Shown: piece after piece, positions 35,394-44,611 of the stretch
How positions within the stretch are numbered: the stretch's first letter is position 1
Layout: every line of letters begins with the position of its first letter
Assembly: GCF_027924965.1 (NCBI RefSeq)
Contig: NZ_AP027056.1
Coordinates: 930,001-994,000 of the forward strand
DNA length: 64,000 nt
From: Limnohabitans sp. TEGF004
Lineage (GTDB): Bacteria > Pseudomonadota > Gammaproteobacteria > Burkholderiales > Burkholderiaceae_C
Reading direction: 5' to 3'
Position numbers and translations under genes: made by a program
The notes under the pieces: model-generated
Database searches by the model: none
The model's input: only the letters and a program-made list of their open reading frames with translations
What the model was told of the DNA's origin: nothing

Positions 35394-36373
35394 AGAAGCT
35401 CGCAATTCTTGCCGGCCTCTTGGGGCTGTTGGCCTGTATTTTTGTGCCCACGCTGCTCAAAAATCACGGCATTTATTTGTTCACCTACTGGCTGATTTAC
35501 GTCATCGCCACCATGGGCTTGAACCTCACCATCGGTTATGCCGGTCAAAAGTCACTCGGCCATGCCGCGTTCTTTGGCATTGGTGCCTACACCGTGGCGG
35601 TGATGATGCAAGCGGGTTACAGCTTTTGGCTCGGTATGCCACTCGCAGCCTTGGGCTGCTTTGTGGTGGGCTTGGCGCTGGGCTTTCCTGCGCTGCGCGT
35701 GCAAACCATTTACTTGGCGTTTGCCACGCTTGGCTTCAACACCGCGGTGTGGTTGGTGATGCGCAACGAAGAGTGGCTCACGGGCGGCACGTTTGGCATC
35801 AACAACATTGCACGTCCTGAAGTTTTTGGCATCAGCTTTGATGGCAACTTGGCTTACTACTACTTGGTGTTGGCGTTTGCCGTGGTGTTGGGTTTGCTTT
35901 TGTGGGGCTTGCTGCATTCGCCATGGGGCAAAGCATTCACCGCCTTGCGTGACAACCCCATCCGTGCGGAAAGCTTGGGCGTGGACATTCGTGGCTACAC
36001 CTTGTTGAGCTTTGCGATTGGCGCGGCCTATGCAGGTATTGCCGGTGGTTTGTTTGGCTCATTGGTGCAGTTCATTGACCCCGCGCCATTCACGGTGGAA
36101 GCGTCCATCATGATGTACCTCATGGTGGTGGTGGGTGGCCCCGGTTATTTCTTGGGCCCCTTGCTGGGTGCTGCAGTGGGTGTGATCTTGCCGGAGTGGT
36201 TGCGCTTTGCGCAGGCCTGGTATTTGTTCGTGTTCGGCACGGCCGTGGTGATGTTGATGATTTGGCTGCCCGACGGTTTGCTGAGCATTCCAGACCGCAT
36301 CCGTGCGAAACGTCAGTCGCGTGAAGCCTCAGCGGCACGTGCGGCTGCAGGCCAATCAGGAGTGAAGGCATGA
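35390..36373 (+). CDS. livM: ABC transporter permease LivM
   Basis: Second permease of the Liv-type transporter, 327 residues with about nine to ten membrane spans. Hallmarks: GLNLTIGYAGQKSLGHAAFFGIGAY, and the coupling loop SPWGKAFTALRDNPIRAESLGVDI. A cytoplasmic Arg/Ala-rich tail ends the protein. It overlaps livH and livG by four bases at each end, so the three are translationally coupled. It works as a heterodimer with LivH. Confidence 0.94.
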   Translation: MKKLAILAGLLGLLACIFVPTLLKNHGIYLFTYWLIYVIATMGLNLTIGYAGQKSLGHAAFFGIGAYTVAVMMQAGYSFWLGMPLAALGCFVVGLALGFPALRVQTIYLAFATLGFNTAVWLVMRNEEWLTGGTFGINNIARPEVFGISFDGNLAYYYLVLAFAVVLGLLLWGLLHSPWGKAFTALRDNPIRAESLGVDIRGYTLLSFAIGAAYAGIAGGLFGSLVQFIDPAPFTVEASIMMYLMVVVGGPGYFLGPLLGAAVGVILPEWLRFAQAWYLFVFGTAVVMLMIWLPDGLLSIPDRIRAKRQSREASAARAAAGQSGVKA

Positions 36374-37128
36374 CGAATTCAAACATTCAACCCGTTCTCA
36401 AAGTCACCGACTTGAAGAAAGCCTATGGCGCGATTCAAGCGGTGGGTGGCGTGTCGTTTGAAGTGCGCCCTGGTGAAATCTTTGGCGTCATTGGCCCCAA
36501 CGGTTCGGGCAAAACCACCTTGTTCAACAGCATGTTGGGTCAAATCACACCGGACACCGGCAAGATCGAACTCAATGGCCAAGACGTGACGCAGTTGGGT
36601 CCTTTGGAGCTCAACCGCTTGGGCGTGGGGCGCACCTTCCAAACCCTGCAAGTGTTTGGCAAGATGACCGTGCGCGACAACTTGATCGTGGCCGCGCAAG
36701 AGCACCAAGGCACCATGTTCAGCCGCATGTTCGCACCCAGCGATTCAGATTTAGGTGCCAAGGCAGATGCCTTGATTGACCAGTTCCATATCAAGCACGT
36801 GGCCGATAAAAAAGCGGGTGAGTTGAGCTACGGTCAACAAAAGCTGGTCGACATTGCCATGGCCTTCATGAGTGAACCCGACTTGGTCTTGCTTGACGAA
36901 CCTTGCGCGGGCGTGAACCCTTCGCTGGTGGGTGGCATCAGCACCTTGCTGAAAGACCTGAACAAAACCCGCAAGGGTAGTTTCGTGGTGATCGAACACA
37001 ACATGGATTTTGTGATGGACCTGTGCCACCGCATCATGGTGATGGTCGAAGGCAAGGTGATGGCCATTGGTACACCGGCCGAGATTCGTGCCAATAAACA
37101 AGTGCTCGACGCCTACTTGGGAAGCTGA
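36370..37128 (+). CDS. livG: ABC transporter ATP-binding protein LivG
   Basis: Cytoplasmic ATPase of the Liv transporter, 252 residues. Walker A is GPNGSGKTT (about 41-49), the signature is LSYGQQKLV (in place of LSGGQQ, usual for LivG), and Walker B is LVLLDEPCAGVNP. The C-terminal VMVEGKVMAIGTPAEI is conserved. Four-base overlap with livM; livF starts 2 bp after its stop. Confidence 0.95.
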   Translation: MTNSNIQPVLKVTDLKKAYGAIQAVGGVSFEVRPGEIFGVIGPNGSGKTTLFNSMLGQITPDTGKIELNGQDVTQLGPLELNRLGVGRTFQTLQVFGKMTVRDNLIVAAQEHQGTMFSRMFAPSDSDLGAKADALIDQFHIKHVADKKAGELSYGQQKLVDIAMAFMSEPDLVLLDEPCAGVNPSLVGGISTLLKDLNKTRKGSFVVIEHNMDFVMDLCHRIMVMVEGKVMAIGTPAEIRANKQVLDAYLGS

Positions 37129-37130
37129 TC

Positions 37131-37892
37131 ATGACAACACATAACAACACAACACCGTGCATCGAATTTGACGATGTGGTGGCAGGCTACAAAGATTTCA
37201 TGATCTTGAACAACCTGTCGTTTTCTGTGCCCAAGGGCTCCATCACCTTGTTGATTGGACCCAACGGCGCTGGCAAGTCGACCGTGCTCAAAACCTTGTT
37301 TGGTTTGCTCACGCCGCGCCAAGGCAAGATTCGTTTGAATGGCGATGACATCACTGGCGCCACACAAAAAGACTTGCTCGCGCGTGGCATTGCCTTTGTG
37401 CCGCAAGGTCGCAATTTGTTTGGTCAACTCTCGGTCTACGAAAACCTAGAGTTGGGCGGCATCACGCTGGGCATGAAGACCACGCACGAGCGCATTCCTG
37501 AAGTGCTGGAATTTTTCCCGCGCGTGAAAGAGCGCATGAACTCCTTGGCATCTTCTCTCTCGGGTGGTGAACAAAAGCAACTTGAAATTGGTCGCGCTTT
37601 GTTGCTGCGTCCCAAAGTTTTGTTGATTGATGAACCCTCGATCGGTTTGTCGCCCATGGTGGTGCAAGACGTGTTCAAGCTCTTGCGCAAGTTGGCTGAC
37701 CAAGGCACCACGGTGCTGATGGTGGAGCAAAACGTGAAGAGTGCGCTCAAGTACTCAGACAACGCGATTGCTTTGGAGTCTGGTCGTTTGGTGCTGTACA
37801 AATCAGCCGCTGAAATTTTGGCTGATCCACAAATGGAACGTTTGTTCTTGGGTGGTGCACACACCACCACGGCAGCAGCAGCGACCGTTTAA
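37131..37892 (+). CDS. livF: ABC transporter ATP-binding protein LivF
   Basis: Second ATPase of the Liv transporter, 253 residues. Walker A is GPNGAGKST, the signature LSGGEQKQLEIGRAL, and Walker B VLLIDEPSIGLSP. GIAFVPQGRNLFGQLSVYENLELGG is the LivF Q-loop region. It pairs with LivG on LivHM. The next gene, a Gfo/Idh oxidoreductase, starts 2 bp after its stop and is probably in the same transcript. Confidence 0.95.
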   Translation: MTTHNNTTPCIEFDDVVAGYKDFMILNNLSFSVPKGSITLLIGPNGAGKSTVLKTLFGLLTPRQGKIRLNGDDITGATQKDLLARGIAFVPQGRNLFGQLSVYENLELGGITLGMKTTHERIPEVLEFFPRVKERMNSLASSLSGGEQKQLEIGRALLLRPKVLLIDEPSIGLSPMVVQDVFKLLRKLADQGTTVLMVEQNVKSALKYSDNAIALESGRLVLYKSAAEILADPQMERLFLGGAHTTTAAAATV

Positions 37893-37894
37893 GC

Positions 37895-38947
37895 ATGCCC
37901 CCAGTGAACATCGCGGTCGCTGGTGCGGGCGTGATTGGTCGCGCTCACATCGCCGTCATTGCGCAATCTTCGCAGTGCCGATTGAGCGCCATTGCCGATC
38001 CGTCTGAGGCTGCGCAAGCCTTGGCTCAAGAGCATGGCGTGCCTTGGTTTGCCACCTTGGACCAACTGCTGGCTGCTGTCTCGCCAGACGGCGTGATTCT
38101 GGCAACACCCAATGCCATGCATGTGCCGCAAGCCCTGCAGTGCATTGCCGCAGGTGTGCCGGTGTTGGTGGAGAAGCCGATCGCACACACCGTGGCCGAT
38201 GCACAAAAGCTGGTGCAAGCCACGCAAGCGCATCAAGCCAAGGTGTTGATCGGTCACCACCGAGCCCACAGCCCCATCATGCGTCAAGCCCAAGCGGTGA
38301 TTGACGAGGGGCGTTTGGGGCAGTTGGTGAGCGTGGTTGGCAGTGCCATGTTTTACAAGCCCGATGACTACTTCACGCAAGCGCCTTGGCGGTGTGAGGT
38401 GGGCGGTGGCCCAATTCTGATCAACCTCATTCACGAGATTCACAACTTGCGCATGTTGTGCGGTGAGATCGCGCAAGTGCAGGCCATGACCTCGAATGCG
38501 GTGCGTGGCTTTGCGGTGGAAGACACGGCATCCATCACGTTCCGTTTTGCATCGGGTGTGTTGGCGTCATTCATGCTCTCCGACACAGCGGCATCGGCGC
38601 AGAGTTGGGAGCAAACCAGCCAAGAGAACAAAGCCTACGCCAGCTATGACGATGAAGACTGTTACGTCATTGCAGGAACGATGGGCAGTTTGTCTGTGCC
38701 CACCATGCGCTTGAAAACCTACGGCAAAGCTGAAGACCGTTCGTGGTTCAAGCCTTACCAAAGTAGCACTGTGGCGTTAGAGCGAGAAGATCCCTTGCGT
38801 TTGCAGATGGACCACTTCATCCGTGTGATCCAAGGTGCGGAAGAACCTCTGGTGAGCGCGCACGACGGCTTGCAAAACTTACGGGTCGTCGAAGCCATTG
38901 CGCAGGCGGCGGCAAATCAGCAAACCGTTCGCTTAAGCGAAACTTGA
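37895..38947 (+). CDS. Gfo/Idh/MocA-family oxidoreductase
   Basis: NAD(P)-dependent dehydrogenase, 350 residues. The Rossmann motif GAGVIGRAHIAVI lies near residue 10, the EKP motif in VPVLVEKPIAHT, and the catalytic-domain HxxxH in INLIHEIHNLRML. Family members oxidise sugars, inositols or related cyclic polyols. It starts 2 bp after livF, so the transporter and enzyme are coexpressed; the imported solute may be its substrate. That would suit a cyclic polyol or hydroaromatic acid, but this is inference. It ends 36 bp before a convergent second Gfo/Idh gene. Confidence 0.85.
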   Translation: MPPVNIAVAGAGVIGRAHIAVIAQSSQCRLSAIADPSEAAQALAQEHGVPWFATLDQLLAAVSPDGVILATPNAMHVPQALQCIAAGVPVLVEKPIAHTVADAQKLVQATQAHQAKVLIGHHRAHSPIMRQAQAVIDEGRLGQLVSVVGSAMFYKPDDYFTQAPWRCEVGGGPILINLIHEIHNLRMLCGEIAQVQAMTSNAVRGFAVEDTASITFRFASGVLASFMLSDTAASAQSWEQTSQENKAYASYDDEDCYVIAGTMGSLSVPTMRLKTYGKAEDRSWFKPYQSSTVALEREDPLRLQMDHFIRVIQGAEEPLVSAHDGLQNLRVVEAIAQAAANQQTVRLSET

Positions 38948-38982
38948 ACTTGGCGCGCAGGGCGTGTTGCGCCGGCTGGCAC

Positions 38983-40044
38983 TCAGCGGCTCAATCGCAC
39001 CATGTGTCCCGTTTTCGCGCTGGCTTGAATCGCATCCAAGGTGGCGGCAATGTCGTGGCTCGCCATTGCTGTGCGTTCGATGGCGGCCATGTCACCCGCG
39101 CGCACCACCTGGGCAAAGGCTTCTGCGGCAAAGCGGAAACCACTGCCTGACGCTGAATGCACGTCTTCAAACGGAATGCTGTTGGCAACGCCTTGGCGCA
39201 CGCGCATTTGGCTGGGCAAGTAGCCCCAAGGGTGCGTGTGCGAGTCGCTGGTGTGGTTGAGGTATTCGGTCTCGACCGTGCCGTGTGAGCCCACGATGGT
39301 GGCGCGTCGGTGGTTGGCGGTGTCCATGGCGCAAGACATCTGCGCACGTCGGCCATCAGCGTAAAACAAGGTGGCCATCAGGCTGATGTCCACGCCCGTG
39401 TCAGCCCACGTGGCATGGGCCATCACACGTTCGGGGGCGCAGCCCATGACCAAACGAATCAAGCTCAGTGGATAGCAGCCTGCGTCCAGCAGGGCACCGC
39501 CGCCGAGGTCAGGCTTCATGCGGATGTTGGTGTCGGTGTTACCCACGGTGAAGCCAAAGCTGGCTTGCATGCTGCGCACCTCGCCAATCTTGTCGTGGCT
39601 CAAACACGCCAACAAGTCGCGGGTTTGGGGTTGGAACCAATAGGGATAAGCCTCTAACAACATCACGCCTTGTTGGCGCGCGACTTCAAACATGCGTGTG
39701 ATTTCGCCCAAGTTGAGTGCCAGCGGTTTTTCGCACAACACATGTTTGCCCGCTTGCATGGCGCGAATGGCCCACTCGGCATGCAGGCTGTTGGGCAGCG
39801 GGAGGTAGATGGCGTCTAGCGCAGCATCAGTTAGCAGCGCCTCGTAGCTGCCGTGAGCGCGTGCGATGTCAAAGCTCTGCGCGAAGGCTTGCGCTTTGGT
39901 TAAGTCGCGGCTGGCCACGGCTTGGATGGACACCTGCTTGCTGCCGTGCACATCGCGTGTAAATTGTTTGGCAATGTTGGCGCAACCCAGGATGCCCAAG
40001 CGCAATGGGGCAGTGCGTAAAGAGGTGTGATGTGAGGTGGTCAT
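38983..40044 (-). CDS. Gfo/Idh/MocA-family oxidoreductase
   Basis: NAD(P)-dependent dehydrogenase, 353 residues from the ATG at 40044; the open frame continues upstream to 40236 but overlaps the exporter gene. The Rossmann motif is LGILGCANIAKQFTRDV, and HVLCEKPLALNLGE is the EKP motif. GGALLDAGCYPLSLIRLVMG is the conserved substrate-domain segment of the D-xylose/trans-1,2-dihydrobenzenediol dehydrogenase branch. Its start overlaps the TauE-like gene's stop by four bases. A dihydrodiol or pyranose substrate is possible; the context does not decide. Confidence 0.85.
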   Translation of the reverse strand: MTTSHHTSLRTAPLRLGILGCANIAKQFTRDVHGSKQVSIQAVASRDLTKAQAFAQSFDIARAHGSYEALLTDAALDAIYLPLPNSLHAEWAIRAMQAGKHVLCEKPLALNLGEITRMFEVARQQGVMLLEAYPYWFQPQTRDLLACLSHDKIGEVRSMQASFGFTVGNTDTNIRMKPDLGGGALLDAGCYPLSLIRLVMGCAPERVMAHATWADTGVDISLMATLFYADGRRAQMSCAMDTANHRRATIVGSHGTVETEYLNHTSDSHTHPWGYLPSQMRVRQGVANSIPFEDVHSASGSGFRFAAEAFAQVVRAGDMAAIERTAMASHDIAATLDAIQASAKTGHMVRLSR

Positions 40045-40778
40045 AGAACAACATCTGCAATGAGTTTGAGGGATACCGCAAACAGGCCCGCTTGCACCAA
40101 GCGGTAAAACCAAACGTCGGCAATCTTTCGGGTGATGTACGCGCCCAGCACCGTGCCCACCAAGGCGAACGGGATCAGGTCTGCGGCGCGCATCAAGTCG
40201 TCGTAAGAGTAAGGCTGCAAAAGTTGGTAGGGCCAAATCTTGGCCGCGTTGATCACAGCAAACAACAACGTGGCGGTGCCTGCAAATTGAACCTTAGGCA
40301 GTCGCTGTGGCAACACATAAATTTGAAACGGCGGCCCTCCCGCGTGCGAGATGAAGCTGGTAAATCCCGCTACCGTGCCCCAGAACCAACCCTTCTTGGC
40401 ATTGACTGGTTGTTTGTCTTGTGGCGTTTTGCGCAGCCATGTGTTGAGGCAAAAACCGATGCCCATACAGCCAATGATCAGTTTCACGGCGCTGTCCGAA
40501 GTCACCGAGGCCGTGAGCCACCCAATGAACACACCCAACACACCGGCAGGAATGAGGATTTTTAAATTCGGTGCGCTGAAATTTTTGCGATACAGCCACA
40601 CACTCACCACATCCGAGATGATGTAAATGGGCAGCAACAACACCGCCGCTTTCACCGGTGACATGAACAGTGAGAGCAGGGGGACGGCCAGCATTCCCAC
40701 CGTGGGCAATCCGCCTTTGGACAAGCCCACCAAGAGCGAGGCGAGACCAGCTAAGACGAAGTAAGAATCAAATGACAT
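40041..40778 (-). CDS. TauE/SafE-family membrane permease
   Basis: Sulfite/organic-anion exporter family protein, 245 residues from the ATG at 40778, with about seven to eight hydrophobic segments. The start MSFDSYFVLAGLASLLVGLSKGGLPTVGMLAVPLLSLFM is the family's first repeat, and GFTSFISHAGGPPFQIYVLPQRL the second-half signature. Characterised members export sulfite, sulfoacetate or other small anions. Cotranscribed with the downstream Gfo/Idh gene (four-base overlap). It is divergent from the TetR gene at 110 bp, so TetR may control both sides. Substrate unknown. Confidence 0.85.
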   Translation of the reverse strand: MSFDSYFVLAGLASLLVGLSKGGLPTVGMLAVPLLSLFMSPVKAAVLLLPIYIISDVVSVWLYRKNFSAPNLKILIPAGVLGVFIGWLTASVTSDSAVKLIIGCMGIGFCLNTWLRKTPQDKQPVNAKKGWFWGTVAGFTSFISHAGGPPFQIYVLPQRLPKVQFAGTATLLFAVINAAKIWPYQLLQPYSYDDLMRAADLIPFALVGTVLGAYITRKIADVWFYRLVQAGLFAVSLKLIADVVL

Positions 40779-40851
40779 GTGTGGTTTTGTGTGTGCGTCG
40801 CTTGAGTTTACGCACGCGATGACACCTGGCTGTGTACTAGGGTTCTTCTGG

Positions 40852-40882
40852 AGACAGATGTCTGCTCTGTGCACTCTATACT
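40852..40882. promoter_or_regulatory. Candidate TetR operator and -10 box
   Basis: The inverted repeat AGACA-GA-TGTCT (40852-40863) lies between divergent tauE-like and tetR genes. A TATACT -10-like hexamer at 40877-40882 ends 6 bp before the tetR ATG, so a leaderless or very short leader transcript is possible. Confidence 0.35.
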
Positions 40883-40888
40883 TTGATA

Positions 40889-41554
40889 ATGAACGAAACG
40901 GTACATTCTTCTCGCAAAGCGCCCAAGCGCACCAACGATCCTGAGCGGACGATGGCGGGGATCTTGGCCGTGGCGACCCAAGAGTTTGCAGCCAAGGGCT
41001 TGGCGGGCGCACGCATCGACGCGATTGCAGCGGCCACGCACACCAGCAAACGCATGATCTATTACTACTACGGCAGCAAAGAGGGCTTGTATTTGGCTGT
41101 GCTAGAAGACGCCTATCGCCGCATTCGCGCCACCGAGTCCGAGCTGCACTTGTCCGATCTGTCGCCTGTCGACGCCCTCAAAGCATTGGTGGGCTTCACT
41201 TTTGATCACCACCACAGCAACCAAGATTTCATTCGTTTGGTGATGAACGAAAACATCCAACACGGTAGCTATTTGGCACAAAGCAAGCTCATCCAAGAGT
41301 TGAATGTGTCGGCCATTCAGTCCATCGAAGAGTTGTACAAGCGTGGCGTCAAGGCGGGTGTATTCCGCAAGGGGCTGGATCCTATTGATATCCACGCGTC
41401 TATCTCGGCGTTGACTTTTTTCAATGTCTCCAACCGCTACACCTTCGATTTGATTTTCAAACGCAACGGCCAAACAGCCAAAGCTCTGTCGGCACGACGC
41501 CAAAGCGTGGTGGACATGGTTCTGCGTTTTGTTAGCTATTCAAATTTGGCATAG
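40889..41554 (+). CDS. TetR-family transcriptional regulator
   Basis: TetR/AcrR-type repressor, 221 residues from the ATG at 40889. The helix-turn-helix lies in ILAVATQEFAAKGLAGARIDAIAAATHTSKRMIYYYYGSKEGLYLAVLEDAYRRI (about 28-82). A C-terminal ligand and dimerisation domain follows, with NRYTFDLIFKR near the end. It lies upstream of, and in the same direction as, the TRAP-aroQ-aroE cluster with a 106-bp gap. It is divergent from the TauE-like gene. It probably controls the quinate/shikimate-type operon. Confidence 0.88.
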   Translation: MNETVHSSRKAPKRTNDPERTMAGILAVATQEFAAKGLAGARIDAIAAATHTSKRMIYYYYGSKEGLYLAVLEDAYRRIRATESELHLSDLSPVDALKALVGFTFDHHHSNQDFIRLVMNENIQHGSYLAQSKLIQELNVSAIQSIEELYKRGVKAGVFRKGLDPIDIHASISALTFFNVSNRYTFDLIFKRNGQTAKALSARRQSVVDMVLRFVSYSNLA

Positions 41555-41660
41555 CAGGTAGTTGGCTATGCGTGATTTAAATGCGGGTTTTCACTAACAT
41601 GTCACAAAGTAACTGTTTTGTACATTTTGTTTCAACCCATATTCTTTAAGGATCATCCTC

Positions 41661-42191
41661 ATGTTCAACCTCATTTTGGATCGCTGCTGCAAAGTGCTTG
41701 AAGCAGCGATCGCCTTTTGCCTCGCCCTGATGGTGGTCCTGGTGTTCGGTAATGTGTTTCTGCGTTACGCCATGAACTCAGGCATCACCTTGTCTGAAGA
41801 GCTGTCGCGTTGGGCTTTCGTGTGGATGACCTTCCTCGGCGCCATCGTGGCCCTGAAAGAGCACGGCCATTTGGGGACAGACATGTTGGTGAGCCGCTTG
41901 GGCCCATTCGGCAAGAAGGTGTGCTTGGGTGCGTCATACATTTTGATGTTGTTTGCTTGCTGGCTTTTGCTCAAGGGCGCTTATGAGCAAGCCGTCATCA
42001 ATTTGGACAGCACCAGCGCCGTGATGGAGGCTTCGATGGCTTGGGTTTACTTGCCCGGCATTTTGTTTGCTGTGATGGGCGGTTTGATTTTGAGTGCAGA
42101 GTTCATTCGCTTGTTGACTGGGCACGTGCGCGACGAAGATTTGGTGATGATTCAAGAGTCTGAAGAAGCCCCACACGGCGACAACCACTAA
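41661..42191 (+). CDS. dctQ: TRAP transporter small permease DctQ
   Basis: Small membrane subunit of a tripartite ATP-independent transporter, 176 residues with four hydrophobic helices. The segment NSGITLSEELSRWAFVWMTFLGAIVALKEHGHLGTDML is diagnostic for DctQ. It ends in a short acidic tail. It is the first gene of dctQMP and is followed by dctM at 21 bp. TRAP systems use a sodium gradient to import carboxylates. Downstream aroQ and aroE paralogues suggest quinate, shikimate or a related acid. Confidence 0.92.
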   Translation: MFNLILDRCCKVLEAAIAFCLALMVVLVFGNVFLRYAMNSGITLSEELSRWAFVWMTFLGAIVALKEHGHLGTDMLVSRLGPFGKKVCLGASYILMLFACWLLLKGAYEQAVINLDSTSAVMEASMAWVYLPGILFAVMGGLILSAEFIRLLTGHVRDEDLVMIQESEEAPHGDNH

Positions 42192-42212
42192 ACCCATCCA
42201 AGGAACAAGACC

Positions 42213-43490
42213 ATGACGATCGCTGTATTTCTCTTTTCCCTGATGGGTTCCATGGCGTTGGGTATCCCCATCGCCTTCTCTTTGCTGTTGTGCGGTGCTG
42301 CGCTGATGTGGCACATGAACATGTTTGACGCGCAAATCTTGGCGCAAAACTTGATCGAAGGCTCCAACAGTTTCCCGTTGTTGGCTGTGCCATTCTTCAT
42401 GTTGGCTGGCGAGATCATGAATGCGGGTGGTTTGTCACGCCGCATCGTGAACTTCGCCATGGCGTGTGTGGGCCATATCAAAGGTGGCCTGGGCTACGTG
42501 ACCATCATGGCTGCGGTCATCATGGCTGCATTGTCTGGTTCTGCCGTGGCCGATGCCGCTGCTTTGGCCTCTTTGCTCTTGCCCATGATGGTGGCGGCTA
42601 GCCATGACCGCGCCCGCTCGGCGGGCTTGATTGCCTCTGCCGGCATCATCGCGCCCGTGATTCCACCGAGCATTGGCTTTGTGATTTTTGGTGTGGCCGG
42701 CAACGTGTCGATTTCCAAATTGTTCATGGCCGGCATCGTGCCCGGCATTTTGTTGGGTGCGTCTTTGTGGATCACGTGGTGGTGGTTGGCCCGTCAAGAA
42801 GTGGTGACCGTGCCCCCACGTAAATCGTTTGGCGAAATTCGTGAAGCGCTGCGCGAGGCAACTTGGGCTTTGGTATTGCCTGTGATCGTGGTGTTTGGTT
42901 TGAAGTTCGGTGTGTTCACACCGACAGAAGCTGCGGTGGTGGCTGCTGTGTACGCCTTGCTCATCTCGACCTTTGTGTACAAAGAGCTGAATTTGAAGAG
43001 CTTGTATCCCTTGTTTGTTTCGTCTGCCAAGACCAGCGCGATTGTGATGTTCTTGGTGGCAGCGGCCATGGTGTCTGCTTGGTTGATCACGGTGGCTAAC
43101 TTGCCTGCTGAATTGGTCGCTTTGCTTCAACCCTTGTTGGACAGCCCACGTTTGTTGATGCTGACCATCATGGTCATCACCATGTTGGTAGGCACCGCCT
43201 TGGACATGACACCAACGATTTTGTTGCTCACACCTGTGCTGATGCCTGTGGTGAAAGCTGCTGGCATTGACCCTGTGTACTTCGGCGTCTTGTTCATCAT
43301 CAACAATGCGATTGGTTTGATCACACCACCTGTGGGCACAGTGCTCAATGCTGTGGCCGGTGTTGGTAAAGTGAGCATGGATGAAGTCACGCGCGGTGTG
43401 ATGCCATTCATGGTGGCGCAGTTCATCATCATGTTTGCGATGGTGGCCTTCCCACAATTGGTGATGGTGCCCGCACGCTGGTTCTATTGA
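42213..43490 (+). CDS. dctM: TRAP transporter large permease DctM
   Basis: Large TRAP membrane subunit that forms the transport channel, 425 residues, about 12 spans. Family signatures are NSFPLLAVPFFMLAGEIMNAGGLSRRIV, MAALSGSAVADAAAL, GIIAPVIPPSIGFVIFG and DMTPTILLLTPVLMPVVKAAGIDPVYFG. It lies between dctQ and the receptor gene. Alone in the window, it may also serve the orphan receptor at 23464. Confidence 0.94.
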   Translation: MTIAVFLFSLMGSMALGIPIAFSLLLCGAALMWHMNMFDAQILAQNLIEGSNSFPLLAVPFFMLAGEIMNAGGLSRRIVNFAMACVGHIKGGLGYVTIMAAVIMAALSGSAVADAAALASLLLPMMVAASHDRARSAGLIASAGIIAPVIPPSIGFVIFGVAGNVSISKLFMAGIVPGILLGASLWITWWWLARQEVVTVPPRKSFGEIREALREATWALVLPVIVVFGLKFGVFTPTEAAVVAAVYALLISTFVYKELNLKSLYPLFVSSAKTSAIVMFLVAAAMVSAWLITVANLPAELVALLQPLLDSPRLLMLTIMVITMLVGTALDMTPTILLLTPVLMPVVKAAGIDPVYFGVLFIINNAIGLITPPVGTVLNAVAGVGKVSMDEVTRGVMPFMVAQFIIMFAMVAFPQLVMVPARWFY

Positions 43491-43575
43491 TTCTTTTCCA
43501 CTGTCAGCCCGGGTACGCCTGGCAGTGGTTCCCTTGATTCGCGTACGACCGCAAAGTTCTTCAGGAGACACTGAC

Positions 43576-44598
43576 ATGAAACGTGTATTTATCAAGACCG
43601 TGATCGCCACTGTGGCCATGGCCGCCATGGGCATCGCTTCGGCGCAAGTGAAAACCATCAAGTTCGCCAACCAGAACAATGCGGGTCACCCCATTGTTCA
43701 GGGCATGGAGAAGTTCAAAGAAATCGTCGAGAAGAACTCCGGCGGCAAACTCAAAGTCAACATCTTCCCAGGTGGCACTTTGGGCAGCGACCAAGCCAAC
43801 GTGTCTGCCATCCAAGGCGGCTCTCTTGAAATGGCTTCCATGAACTCTGGCATCTTCGCAAGCCAAGTCAAAGAATTCGCCGTGTTCGATTTCCCCTTCA
43901 TGTTTGCGACCACCAAAGAAGCGGATGCTGTGGTCGACGGCGCCTTCGGTAAGAAGATGCACGCCAAGTTGGAAGAAAAAGGTTTGATCGGTTTGGCTTA
44001 TTACGAACTGGGCTTCCGTCACTTGACCAACGGCAAGCGCGCCATCAACAAAGTGTCTGACATCGAAGGCCTGAAGTTGCGCGTGATTCCTAACCCCATC
44101 AACGTGGATTGGGTGAAAGCTTTGGGTGCCAACCCTACACCACTGCCATGGCCAGAGGTGTATGCCGCTTTGGAGCAAGGTGCCGTGGACGGTCAAGAGA
44201 ACCCCATTCCCACCATCAACAGCGCCAAGTTGTACGAAGTGCAAAAGCACATGGCTTTGACAGCACACCAATACAACCCACAGTCTGTGATCATCAGCAA
44301 AAAATTCTGGGATGGCTTGAGCGCTGCTGAGAAGAAAGTGGTGGCTGATGCGGCGACTGAGTCTGCCAAATTCCAACGCGAAACTGCACGTAACTTGGAA
44401 GCCAGCTTGTTGGCCAATCTCAAGAAAAACGGCATGCAAGTCACTCAGTTGCCTGAGTCTGAAATGGCGATCTTGCGCGACAAGATGCGTCCTGTGACCG
44501 CCAAGCATGGCGTGAACGTGGGCCAAGACGTGGTGAAAGAGTTGCAAGCTGAAATCGACAAAGTGCGTTCAGCTGCGCCTGCCAAGAAGTCCAAGTAA
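43576..44598 (+). CDS. dctP: TRAP transporter solute-binding protein DctP
   Basis: Periplasmic receptor of the TRAP system, 340 residues from the ATG at 43576 (AGGAGACA upstream). A signal peptide covers 1-23 (IKTVIATVAMAAMGIASA). The ligand-binding Arg is in LKLRVIPNPINVDW, and YAALEQGAVDGQENPIPTI follows. It forms a unit with dctQ and dctM, and a strong terminator lies after its stop. The receptor is homologous to the orphan at 23464, but with PEVYAAL in place of TETYTAL, so ligands may differ. Confidence 0.93.
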   Translation: MKRVFIKTVIATVAMAAMGIASAQVKTIKFANQNNAGHPIVQGMEKFKEIVEKNSGGKLKVNIFPGGTLGSDQANVSAIQGGSLEMASMNSGIFASQVKEFAVFDFPFMFATTKEADAVVDGAFGKKMHAKLEEKGLIGLAYYELGFRHLTNGKRAINKVSDIEGLKLRVIPNPINVDWVKALGANPTPLPWPEVYAALEQGAVDGQENPIPTINSAKLYEVQKHMALTAHQYNPQSVIISKKFWDGLSAAEKKVVADAATESAKFQRETARNLEASLLANLKKNGMQVTQLPESEMAILRDKMRPVTAKHGVNVGQDVVKELQAEIDKVRSAAPAKKSK

Positions 44599-44611
44599 TT
44601 GACTTCGTGAT

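Noticed and set aside
41604-41621. ACAAA-N8-TTTGT inverted repeat before dctQ as a TetR site
   Set aside because: The arms are short and A/T-rich with no second copy near tetR, so chance is not excluded.
42435-43679. Long minus-strand frame opposite dctM
   Set aside because: The His/Gln/Arg-rich translation has no family motifs and covers a clear TRAP permease gene.
43561-44547. Minus-strand frame opposite dctP
   Set aside because: Antisense shadow of a TRAP receptor with signal peptide and ligand-binding Arg motif.
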